Of a stretch of DNA of 64,000 bases, positions 55,479 to 64,000 are shown one piece after another. This DNA is from Saussurea involucrata. Taxonomy: Eukaryota > Streptophyta > Magnoliopsida > Asterales > Asteraceae. Under the pieces are notes generated by a model. That model made no database searches. It saw only the letters and a list, made by a program, of their open reading frames with translations, and was not told the origin of the DNA. A program made the position numbers and the translations under genes. The stretch covers positions 73,352,795-73,416,794 of the forward strand of contig CM066327.1 in assembly GCA_033807775.1 (NCBI GenBank), read 5' to 3'. How positions within the stretch are numbered: position 1 is the first letter of the stretch; the number at the start of each line of letters is the position of its first letter.

Positions 55479-57077
55479 GAAGGCGGTTTGATTTCTTTTT
55501 CCTTTTATGATCTTTGATTTTATTTCATTTGGGATGACTGTATATTGATTCGCACAAATATTTTGGATGACTGTAATTGATATTATCACACATTGGGGAT
55601 AATGTGTATTTTGGTTTGGGGTAGAGGTGAGTCGATAGTGTCATTGTGATCTTTACTATATCTTAGGCAAGTAACGGAATTGTGGTCATTATGATGGAAT
55701 TTGTTTCTGATTCACCGTTAGTAGTAAGTAGAACACTTCTTTTTGAGGAATGAATTGTGAAGGATAATATAGCATCGAGTGAGACCTGACAGATTGCATG
55801 TATTAGGGACATTAGTGGAGACCACCCGATAGTGAGATTCGAGCCTAAAATGACGTACTTTCATTCCGAGGGAATTAAGCTTAAAATCTGATACATTTTT
55901 TTCAATTTCCTTGTCGTGAGTATAGATTGATCTCGTTGTACTTTTGCATTGAGTAGCAAAGATGACCATCAGGATATTAGGTAAAGGTATAGTAAACCAT
56001 ATCGTGTAGACCTTAAGAGATGATTTCAGGCATTGCGTGTGTGTTAAACCAGTTTTTAACAATCGTCCCGTTTTAACCCAATATATGTGTACCCCAAAGC
56101 CCTTTGCAGCCAAACACTCACCGAAGTTTTCAGTTCAAACCCTACCATCAAACCCTAGCCAAAAGCTTTAGCCAACCCTGATCCGAAAGTGCGTCAATCA
56201 TAAGCAGTAATGAACAGCCGAGGAGAGAGTAGAAAGGAGAAATACAGGCCAGTCATAGAGATAGAAAAGAGGGCCAATGATCCCCCCCCCCCCAAAAAAG
56301 GGCCAATGACGCCCCATAAAAAAGAAAAAAAAAAGAAAAAAAAAAGAAGAAAACAAAATAAATTATTGTCTAGATAGAATAAATATAAATAAATAAGATG
56401 GTCAAGCAACCATAGTGATGACAAAAAGGGCCAAGTGATAGAAGAAAAAGTCAGAACGTTCAGAACTGCTCTAGGATTGACACATTTAGGATTTTTTTTA
56501 TCCTTTTTACCCTTCATTTCCGAACCATAACCCTAGCCTCGTTACAACCTCTGTTAAAGACCTGAATGATCTTTTGGAAAATGTGATTAGAGTTTACGAC
56601 CACCTTTACCGATATTCATTGTCTTGCTACATGATTCTTTCTGAGATCACCTTCTTGTACATGTGTGCGTCTTTCATGATTAGTTGTTCATGCATATATC
56701 TCGTGAATTCTTGTACATAAACTCCAAAGCATGAACAACATGTGCAACAACTTAGGTTCGAGTGAATTGAGAGTATCCCGTAAGGTAGGGTCGAGGCGAA
56801 ATCCTCTCTGATCATGCATGATTTTAGGTGGAATTTGATGTAGTGTAGTCCCGACCAGTTCTATTCTCAAAGAGTTAGTGATTCGACCTTTGCAAACTGG
56901 GGGTGTTTCGGAAAAGGATTCTGAGTAATATGTTAATTCCGTTTGTTGAATAAGATGTGTAAAGATCCGTAATGACACCACCGACTTCACATTTGTGCGA
57001 ATTCTGTTATAACTCTGGTTTTTAATTATTTTTATCGCTATTTTGCTTGAGGACAATAAACGCTCGGTTTGGGGTTG
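55479..57077 (+). other. Athila-like C 3' untranslated region and polypurine tract
   Basis: About 1.6 kb without a convincing frame. ACACATT/AATGTGT (55588-55607) form a hairpin followed by GGTTTGGGGT at 55613. A run of C then A-rich sequence lies at 56281-56350. Near the end, TTGCTTGAGGACAATAAACG is characteristic of Athila elements. GGTTTGGGGTTG (57066-57077) abuts the 3' LTR and is the polypurine tract. Confidence 0.75.
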
Positions 57078-58409
57078 TGATAATGTCGGTTTTCGACATT
57101 ATTTTAACTCTCGAATCGAGTGATTGTTGGATGTTTTCAAGTAAAATAGTGACTTTTACTGATGAGTTTCATGAGATGTACAGTTAAGCAGATTGGAAGA
57201 GGAATGAAGAGGATCGTGTATATTTTCCAAAGAGAAAGCTCGAAAACTGGAAAAAGACGAATCAGAAGCCGGTGCGACCTTTGGCGTGACCCAGACCGCG
57301 CCGTATTACGCGCGGAAATTGAAGAGATGGATTCCAGAGTGTGGCGCGCTTTGTCGCGCGACCCAACTAGCGCCGTGATGCGCGCGGTTTTCAATGCCCG
57401 TGTTTTTCCAGAAAGTGGCGCGACTTTTGGCGCGACCCAAGTAGCGCCAGAACTAGCGCCAACTATCAGATACGTTTTAAAGCCCTATTTTCTCATTTTA
57501 GGGTTATCAGTCAGACTATGGGGCGGCTGCAAGTCAGATGCGATTTTTGGGAGCAGATTGAGAGCACGAATACAGAGGTGACGAGAGATCGATTGGAAGA
57601 AAACAACGATTGAGTACGTGATCGTGGAAGGGATTCTTCTCAGGGAGTTATTTATATTTTTCTGCAGAACTTTTCAAACATGGTTTCATTTACTTCGTTT
57701 GTAACCTTTCAGTTCCTTTTACACACCCCCAACATGAGCTAACTCCATGTTGGGGGGTTGGATGATGGATGATTCATAGATGTAGGCTTCGAACGATTTG
57801 TATTTCGGTTTTAATAGATGGATGACGTTTTTGAAATCATGCTTAATGCTTTTAATAAACTGATCACTTGTTAAATGATTTGATAACTCTTGAGATGTTC
57901 GATAGAAATCTCAAGATTGAGTTCGAATTCAATGGCCACCGAGGGGAATTGGATAGAGATAAGCCAATTCCTTCGGTGTTGTGTTCTAAACCAGTCACTT
58001 TAACTTAAATCAACTGTAAGATCGAAAGATAAGCTACTTTAATTAAGTTAAACCTCGGTGCAGCTTGAAGAAGTGTAACGAGTTCAGGTTTTACAAGTCA
58101 TTAATCGTTTTAATCATTTATAAATCAATTTGAAGTCTCGATTAATTGAATTCATTCGGATTCCAACCCTCCATCCTCTCTCTTGATACTACTACCAATT
58201 ACGTTCCGTACTTTTATACGCGTTACTAGTTAGGATATTTCAACAATCAAACCAAATCAAAGTTTTAACCGTTCAGTTAATAGTAACTACAGTCATTGCG
58301 GTACTTAACACCTAGTTCCTTCGGGTTCGATACTCGTACTTCCGTACGTATTACTTGAGACGACACCGTACACTTGCGGTTAGTCAAGGGGGTGTAAACC
58401 CGCCTATCA
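57078..58409 (+). repeat. Athila-like C 3' LTR
   Basis: 1332 bp, matching 19136-20469. It has the same terminal hairpin (57080-57102) and a better preserved GC-rich array (57268-57468). Ends CGCCTATCA followed by GCAAC. Confidence 0.93.
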
Positions 58410-58414
58410 GCAAC

Positions 58415-59678
58415 CTTGGGTTGCGACAAGTAGATTGTATCGCAACAGTTAGTTGCGATGAGATGTGTATCGCAATAATTGGTTGCAATAAGATGAAGAT
58501 GTCACAACAGTGGGTTGCGACAAGTACTGTGTGTTGCGACAAAGGTTATCGCAGTTAATGGGTTGCGATAAGAGTTGTGAATTTTGGATATTTAGGATTC
58601 TTAGTCTTTAAATGGTCCTGTACAGTAGATTAATACCAGTACAATATGTATATGGGTATTTCAGATCTCTGTGAAGTTGGTGACGGAAATTCATACGACT
58701 TTAAGAAAGTAAAGTAAGAGTGACGCGACTACTATCAGGTGAGTTCATTCTTACCTTACCCTTTTATAATGTTTTTTTAAATTATGGTAAGGTGCATTTT
58801 TATGAACTGATTGGATGGATTTTGGAAGAATGATTTTATGAAGTAAAATCGATTATCTTAAATTGATGGTTTTGCTTAAATTCATTAATGTTATTTGAAA
58901 ATTACTTATATTAAGTAATAGCCTGCACGAGTACAAATAAGTGTAATGGATCCATAGGCACTAGTTGTTATGAAAACATGGAATAGGCGTGTGGATTAAT
59001 CGTAATTCTAGTGTGTGTGAGAAATCGTGGAATAGGCGTGTGGATTAATCGTAATTCCCGATTTCTAAGGAAGAGAAGAGATTGGCATGTGTAATTGTAA
59101 TCACTACTTCCTTTCCAAGAAATGGGTATGTGTAATTGCGATTTCTTGGATATGAGCATTAATCTAGAATCTGTGGAGATTCGTAGTGTGGGCTCTGAAA
59201 CATGATACAATGACTGACTTGGTGTCGGTCATATTCATGGAATCGGGTATAACCCCGTCATTGAAAGATGTATACGCGTGTGGTAAGAAAAAGGGTAAAC
59301 CAGGTTTGTTATGCCTTGTTTACATTGATTTTTATAAGTATTATTTTGAAACCGAATGTTCTCACTATGCGTTAGCCTAATCGTTTCAAATGATATTTTC
59401 TTACCAGGTACTAGCTCGGGAAAATAAAGGGATGTGGGACGAGAGCTTTTGGATTAGCGGAGAAGTTAATGAATACTGAGGTTTTGATGGATTGCTTAGA
59501 TAACCTAGTTAATCTGATTATAGTGACATGATTAGATTAATAGGTATTTGAAGAATTCGGTGCTTGTAAATATGACTCTCATAGTTAATTCTCTGCTTAT
59601 GTATAAAGTTTGGAAGATTAATGTTTAAATTTTGTTATAAATTAAGGTTTAAATTAGCCCTGATTTTAGGGTGTTACA
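58415..59678 (+). repeat. Gypsy B 3' LTR, right part
   Basis: Resumes after C's second GCAAC copy (58410-58414) and matches 5' LTR positions from about 11816 to 13078, ending GGGTGTTACA. It is followed by the ATTTG duplication and copia A's third ORF. One arm of the acceptor-proximal hairpin is mutated here (TATGC for TAGGC near 59365). Confidence 0.92.
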
Positions 59679-59683
59679 ATTTG

Positions 59684-60385
59684 TTTGTTAGGAACGTTCA
59701 GAGGATTGATCTGATAAAACTGTATGGGATTGAGAAATGGCCAGCTCTACATCAAACCGAATTTTTGCACGTCATGAAAAACAAAGACCTGGAGATGGAT
59801 ACAGTTAGGTCTGATAAGGAAATTATAAAGGTTTTGAAGATAGAGTCGAAGAAACTGCTGAATATTTGGTACCCTCAGTTCACTATCAGAAGATCCGATG
59901 GCAAAGAATAATTCTTTACTGAAGCTGACTTCAAGAGTCTAAAGCTAGACGACCTTATGAACCTATATCACACTCTAGGAAGCATCCCCGATAAGAAGAT
60001 TGAATGGTTTGCTGCTTACCAGTGTGTCAAAAGATTTATGAAAAATATGGTGAAGTTCTCTTATCTCACCGACTTTCAGATGGCACTGGAAGCAAATCAA
60101 GCCCGAGTGAACCTCCGCAGACCCAACAAACGACTTTCAGATATCCAAGGTATCCCTGTTTACACCGTGCTACATAAACCAGAACTCGGAGTTGTCTACT
60201 ATAATCAGGAAAAGATGAAGAGGTTTCTGAGAATCACTGAAGTAAACAAATACTATGATGGGACGTTTAAATTGATTCAGATCAAATTGGAGAGTAAACT
60301 CAGGCTCGATGAAAAGGAGAAGGTCAAGCTAAAGCCGAAAGAGAATAAACTTATTAACCAAGCCTTGGAAGCCATCAAGAACTGA
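59684..60385 (+). pseudogene. Copia A third ORF, C-terminal part
   Basis: Continuation of the third ORF beyond gypsy B. One frame reads from the target-duplication edge to a TGA at 60383, with a single in-frame TAA at 59909. It contains YPQFTIRRSDGKE, then DLMNLYHTLGSIP, a basic helical region and a Lys-rich tail. The pattern (aromatic-x-I-R-x-DG followed by a D-L-x-x-L-Y helix) recalls the C-terminal block of D's third ORF (FFLDYEGN, then LRDLIYW) only in outline. No enzyme motif is visible. It ends about 100 bp before the polypurine tract. Confidence 0.65.
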
Positions 60386-60488
60386 CAAGAGTACCGAAAT
60401 GCACTGAGGCATTTTGAAATCATCTTTGGGATCAGGAAGAGATACGTTGCTCCGGTACAAGCCTAAATTTGTTGCCTCTACTTTGATA

Positions 60489-60501
60489 CAAAGGGGGAGA
60501 T
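60489..60501 (+). other. Copia A polypurine tract
   Basis: CAAAGGGGGAGAT lies directly before the 3' LTR and would prime plus-strand DNA synthesis. Confidence 0.85.
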
Positions 60502-60740
60502 TGTTAGTGCCATATTTAGCACCTTGTATCAAGTAGAGAGTCTATTCCATAACTTTCCTATTTACCTACTATATATTGTTTTTGTCATTGTATTTTTCTG
60601 TGTGTCATTCCCATTTTCCAAGTACATTACACTTTTCTCTCCATTTTCATCATCATTGTACTTAGTGAATTTATACTTAATAAGAGGGATGACCAATTAA
60701 TCTTCATTGTGATATATTGAATGCTTGTTCTGGGATCACA
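60502..60740 (+). repeat. Copia A 3' LTR
   Basis: 239 bp, matching 1434-1673, ending GGGATCACA and followed by the target duplication CGAAC (60741-60745), after which the LINE relic resumes. Confidence 0.93.
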
Positions 60741-60745
60741 CGAAC

Positions 60746-61190
60746 GCTGATTGTTTCGGACCGATCACTGAGCCCACCACCTTTTTGAGTCTCTCCGCCA
60801 AGGTTTTGAAGATGATTTTGCCGATGCACCCAATAAGATTTATTGGGCGGTATTAGACTAAGTTAAGTTGGCCGTTCACTTTCGGAACGACGAAAATGAA
60901 GGAAGAGTTGATGTCGGGATTTATTAAGGAATGTTGCTCGAAGAACTTGACGGCGTGATAAACGCCTGAGCCAATCTGATCACAATTTTTTTTCAAACCC
61001 GAACGAAAATCCATCCGGCCCGGGTGACTTATCTCTTCCACAAGCCCAAATTGCCGCCTTTACCTCCTTCATCCCAAACACGTTTTCCAAAGCAATTTTA
61101 TGTTCTAACGATATTTTCTTAAAGTTGTTCCGAAAAGAGGGGCAGTTGGATACCTAGTCCCTGAATTTAGTTTGAAAGATTGATAAGATA
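60746..61190 (-). pseudogene. LINE reverse transcriptase relic, N-terminal half
   Basis: Minus strand from about 61160: VFGMKEVKAAIWACG, then SHPGRMDFRSGLKKN (usually KSPGPDGF), FFEQHSLINPDINSSFIFVV and PKVNGQLNL, and the LAERLKKV...GSVI segment near 60800-60760. It breaks at the CGAAC duplication and continues at 1428 with the NILV...NE.I motif. Degenerate, with stops. It shares orientation and family with the relic at 1-1428. Confidence 0.85.
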
Positions 61191-62531
61191 CTTTGTTGTA
61201 AGAGTATCATAAAAAATTTGTCAAGACATATAAAAACTTCCATAAACTTATTGCAACGTTTTTATATAGAACATACAAGTAGTTGTCCTGTTGAATCCTA
61301 GAAATCAATCTGTTATATAACACTTAGACATTTGGGTGTCGTATAAATCTGAATTTGATATAGTGTTTGGATTACAGCTTTCAAGATTGATTAAGGCACC
61401 AAATAATTATTTGCATTAAAAATATTGTAAGAAGAAAGAATAAAAGAAAACCAAATAATAATGAATTTTGGATTATGGTCATTTTGTTTCTAGTTAACAA
61501 GTGATCTCTAGCCCCCCCCCCCCCCTTTTATGTTCAAACACAAGAGTTCACTCCCACCGTAACTTTGGTCATGTTCTTTCTGAAGTCATTGTCGCTTGAA
61601 GAGACAACAATGATACCCGTAGATCTGCTTCGATTTCAGGGGGAGTCCCCTTTCAAGTACATCCACCACCAGGGAGCTCCCAATAGCCGGTATTCATTTT
61701 AAGTTCATGATTTATATTTAAAAAATACAAAAATTATGATAAACATTTACTTGGAGATTTAAATCTTTTTCTTTTTTTTTCATTTATTCTTCTACTTTTA
61801 TTACCTTTATTTATTTCATTGCATCTTCTCTATGTTATTACTTTTGTTGAGTTGCAAAATGAAATATATTTACAAATGACAAAAAGAAAAACCAATGAGG
61901 ATTTTATGAGAAATAAATTTCTATCTTGGAATCAATATGTGACCTACAAAACCGCTCAACTTTAGTAACCATTTTGTTAAACTTGCGAAAATTAACGACA
62001 CATGGTTTTGTTTTTGTTAACTATGAGTGGTCGGGTTAATATGTGCACACCTCGATTAGTCTTAAGACACTGAAGAACATCCAAAAAAAATTCAGTGACT
62101 TTGAACGACTCGAACCAGTGACCTATAAAAAGGATCCTAAAGACCCGAGTTTTTTTTGGTATAGATAAAAGCAAAATTTAGTTGAAGTTTGTCAATTTTA
62201 ATGTGTCTATAAAATAAAAATGAAAAACAGTTTATAAGTTAGTAATTAGTTTGTCCTTTCTTAATATAAAAAAATTAGACCAAATATTAGCCATAAAACT
62301 AGGTACCCCTTCTTTTTGTCTAAAAGCTATAAAACACAAGGGTTTTGACCCAAATCTTGATCATCATAAGTGCCATTTGAACCCTAACCATGTAACATTA
62401 TTATCTATGACCATACACAAACCCTAGCTGTCATTAAATTACCATTATATTTCATGCAATAGAATATAATAAAGTCAAGGGTAGATAACACCTATTTATT
62501 ATCATTGATTAAGACTATGTTTGACAATCAT
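61191..62531. other. AT-rich intergenic stretch, unassigned
   Basis: About 1.3 kb. There is a C run at 61513-61526 and T/A-rich sequence, no frame longer than chance, and no LTR or TIR pair that I can find. It may be old decayed repeat sequence or ordinary intergenic DNA. Confidence 0.5.
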
Positions 62532-62719
62532 TGTTAGAGTTAGTAGAAGGGCTAGTCTGTAATTATTGTAACTTAGGCTGTATAAATAGTTCTCTTTCTT
62601 TTGTAATTAGGTTAATCACTCTCATTGTAATCGTATTCAATATATGAAAAGATGCTCGCGCTTCAGCCATATCTCTGTCTCTCGATTGTTGTAGATTGAT
62701 TCCTACTACAATCCTAACA
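62532..62719 (+). repeat. Copia G 5' LTR
   Basis: 188 bp, from TGTTAGAGTTAG to AATCCTAACA. Target duplication cannot be checked because the 3' LTR is outside the window. Confidence 0.82.
62581..62589 (+). promoter_or_regulatory. Copia G LTR TATA box
   Basis: TATAAATAG, 49 bases into the LTR, in a position that suits a short copia LTR promoter. Confidence 0.7.
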
Positions 62720-62732
62720 TGGTATCAGAGCT
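62720..62732 (+). other. Copia G primer binding site
   Basis: TGGTATCAGAGCT immediately after the LTR; initiator Met tRNA complement. Confidence 0.9.
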
Positions 62733-62835
62733 GTAGGTACGTCTTGTCTACAACTATAATTGTTTGTTTTATGCATCTCTGCTCGACTATCGATTTCTTG
62801 TTGTTCGTATTGTGTTCGTATTGTTCGGCGCATCT

Positions 62836-63175
62836 TCCGGTACGTAAACCCTACTTTTCTTCCGGTACTTCTTTATTTCCACGCTCCCGGTATTTTCATT
62901 TTTACCGGAACATCTAGCTTCTGGTACTGATTTATTGTGGAACCACTCCCGATATTCTCTTTTTACCGGAACTCCACTCCCCGTATTCTCACTTTACCGG
63001 TACATTGCATTACCGGAACCTCACCTCCGGTAACTTACTCAAATTACCGGAACTAAGCAAATTTACCGGAACTCATTTCTAAAATTACCGGAACTCATTT
63101 CTAAACTACCGGTACTGCTTTCGATTCAACTCCCGGTACTATAAACTCCCGGTACTAAGTCTAAACCTCTGGTGC
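62836..63175 (+). repeat. Copia G leader array of ACCGGAAC / CCCGGTACT motifs
   Basis: About 18 copies of (A/C)CCGG followed by AAC or TAC, in both variants and irregular spacing of 10-35 bases, some exact such as TTACCGGAACTCATTTCTAA repeated back to back near 63063-63105. CCGG is self-complementary. It fills the leader between primer site and gag. Confidence 0.85.
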
Positions 63176-63307
63176 TCAAACTTGTGCTTTATTTTTATTC
63201 TGAAACTACCCCACTTCCCGAACTGCTCTCTTTCGAACTGTCCTTAAGGAACTGTTCTTGACCTTATAGAGAACCTTGTTTTCTATTATCTGAATTAATC
63301 AGTTCGA

Positions 63308-64000
63308 ATGGCTCTCAATTCTGGTCACTCTAATCCCATCTCAGTTGTTCTCAATGGGAACAACTATGTTATGTGGCATCATCACATGTCCATTCTCCTC
63401 AAGTCTCATGGACTTTATACCTATGTCACGGGTACGTCTACCATCCCTGTTCAAGAGGAAAAAGAAAGTGTAGTCGACTTTGCTAAGCGTATGAATGATT
63501 GGGATATCGCGAACGCTCGCATTCTCGGATTCATAAACGCCTCTACAACTACTGAGATCAATCAGCAATTCCTTGGCTATACGACAGCCAAAGGACTGTG
63601 GGATTTTCTTGCAAACATGTACACTTCTACAGGCCTATCTCATCAATATCAGTTGTGGACTACCTTCCAGAACAAAAGGCAACTGCCTGATCAGTCTATC
63701 AACTCCTACATCTCTAAGATGCAAGCTCTTAGAGATCATCTGAATCTGGGTGCACCTCAAATCTTTGATGAAACTGCTAAGAAGTTTACTGCTTACTTTA
63801 GCCAACTGCATTTGGTTACTATTCTCATGGGTCTCACTGATCGTTTTGAGAACGTTCGAGCCTCGCTTCTACATAGGCATCCACTACCTACTCTTGAAGA
63901 ATCCATTACTGAACTGCTGAGTGAAGAAACTCGTCTTCAACAGCGTTTTCCACTACCATCAGATATTGTGCTCTACACTTCCAGCTCAGGAAAGGCAAAA
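63308..64000 (+). CDS. gag: Copia G gag, N-terminal 231 codons (runs off window)
   Basis: ATG at 63308 opens a frame that stays open to the last base. MALNSGHSNPISVVLNGNNY starts a copia gag: the N-terminal LNGNNYVMWHHHM segment matches the DUF4219/UBN2-type capsid, followed by KGLWDFLANMYTSTG, the QLWTTFQNKRQLPDQSINSY helix region and ILMGLTDRFENVRASLL. No stop in 231 codons, so it is probably the least damaged gag here. Zinc knuckle and pol would lie outside the window. The product would be the capsid that packages element RNA. Confidence 0.85.
   Translation, partial: MALNSGHSNPISVVLNGNNYVMWHHHMSILLKSHGLYTYVTGTSTIPVQEEKESVVDFAKRMNDWDIANARILGFINASTTTEINQQFLGYTTAKGLWDFLANMYTSTGLSHQYQLWTTFQNKRQLPDQSINSYISKMQALRDHLNLGAPQIFDETAKKFTAYFSQLHLVTILMGLTDRFENVRASLLHRHPLPTLEESITELLSEETRLQQRFPLPSDIVLYTSSSGKAK

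Larger units (their letters stand above)
19136..58409 (+). mobile_element. Athila-like gypsy C, inserted in gypsy B 3' LTR
   Basis: LTRs 19136-20469 and 57078-58409 start TGATAATGTCGG and end CGCCTATCA; target duplication GCAAC at 19131-19135 and 58410-58414. The primer site is TGGTGTCGTTGCCGGGG. IN and RT relatives (CHFMV...LGHKIS, then YLGHAGLYRRFIKDFSK) and an env-like ORF after IN are Athila hallmarks. Own length is about 9.2 kb without copia D. LTRs differ at about 30 of 1332 positions (eye count), many at CpG. An internal deletion removed most of gag, PR and most of RT, so it is non-autonomous. Confidence 0.93.
11124..59678 (+). mobile_element. Gypsy B: chromovirus-like Ty3/gypsy element in copia A
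   Basis: 5' LTR 11124-13078, and a 3' LTR in two pieces (18076-19135 and 58415-59678) because Athila-like C inserted into it. Both LTRs start TGTAACATCTC and end GGGTGTTACA. The target duplication ATTTG lies at 11119-11123 and 59679-59683. Order gag, PR, RT, RNase H, IN and a chromodomain-like tail places it in Ty3/gypsy chromoviruses (Tekay/Del-like, moderate confidence). Own length is about 9 kb. Its LTR and coding region are related to, but clearly diverged from, those of gypsy F. LTR pair differs at about 35 of 1955 positions (eye count), not counting the MITE and microsatellite changes. Confidence 0.93.
1434..60740 (+). mobile_element. Copia A: outermost Ty1/copia element, carrying all nested insertions
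   Basis: LTRs at 1434-1673 and 60502-60740 both start TGTTAGTGCC and end GGGATCACA. They are flanked by the 5-bp duplication CGAAC at 1429-1433 and 60741-60745. A primer site follows the 5' LTR and a purine tract precedes the 3' LTR. Domain order is gag, gag-pre-integrase, IN, RT, RNase H, which is copia order, followed by a long third ORF. The true element is about 10.7 kb; the rest of the span is gypsy B and everything inside it. LTRs differ at roughly 18 of 240 positions (eye count), the largest divergence in the nest. The element is defective: frameshifts, stops, no protease core, and a mutated RT active site. Confidence 0.93.
62532..64000 (+). mobile_element. Copia G: 5' end of another Ty1/copia element, truncated by window
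   Basis: Short LTR, primer site, leader and gag in order, running off the right edge. The LTR ends are perfect inverted hexamers (TGTTAG and CTAACA). Short LTR and gag type suggest an Ale/Retrofit-like copia (low confidence on lineage). No LTR partner is in view, so age and completeness cannot be judged. Confidence 0.85.

Noticed and set aside
61191..62531. Possible host gene in the AT-rich stretch
   Set aside because: Frames are short (60 codons or so), no splice-consistent exons or domains were seen, and there are poly-C and poly-T runs.

Overview
This 64 kb window looks like heterochromatic plant DNA made almost entirely of transposable elements. I see no host protein gene, rRNA, tRNA gene or CRISPR array. 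The LTR retrotransposons use plant-type primer sites (the initiator-Met type TGGTATCAGAGC, and a TGGTGTCGTTGCCGGGG type). They belong to plant lineages: Ty1/copia elements with a large extra ORF after pol, chromovirus-like Ty3/gypsy, and Athila-like gypsy. A Tourist-like MITE and an L1-type LINE complete the set. The extra copia ORFs resemble those I associate with Asteraceae genomes, so an Asteraceae species is my best guess (low to moderate confidence).

The main structure is a nest of insertions, each bounded by matching LTRs and an exact 5-bp target duplication. A minus-strand LINE was split by copia A (1434-60740, TSD CGAAC). Gypsy B (11124-59678, ATTTG) sits in A's third ORF. Athila-like C (19136-58409, GCAAC) sits in B's 3' LTR, which also holds a MITE (18533-18836, TSD TAA). 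Minus-strand copia D (24651-54739, GACGC) sits in C's env-like ORF. Gypsy E (24883-33583, GATGA) sits in D's 3' LTR and gypsy F (43233-51533, ATTTC) in D's gag-pol. Beyond the nest lie the other LINE half (to about 61190), about 1.3 kb of unassigned AT-rich DNA, and the start of another copia (G, 62532 to the window end) with an open gag frame. LTR-LTR divergence, counted by eye, falls from A (about 7%) through B and C (about 2%), D (about 1%), F (about 0.7%) to E (about 0.4%), as the nesting order predicts.

None of A to F has a fully intact gag-pol. B keeps an uninterrupted 1315-codon frame from late gag through PR, RT, RNase H and IN to a chromodomain-like tail. F is one long frame with two stops and an early frameshift. 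A has lost its protease core and carries YVDH for YVDD. C is an internal deletion fusing gag to late RT. E has nearly identical LTRs but a badly decayed pol.

The most unusual signals are regulatory. In both C and D, the extra ORF downstream of pol has what looks like its own promoter (TATA box, with upstream motifs resembling that element's LTR), a spliced 5' leader ending just before a good ATG and, in D, two further coding introns. Every element also carries an array of short CpG-containing motifs, mostly dyads, in its LTR or leader. Several form hairpins whose arms vary in a compensatory way. The clearest are three hairpins at 68-69 bp spacing inside C's predicted intron, and a hairpin shared by the LTRs of B, E and F.
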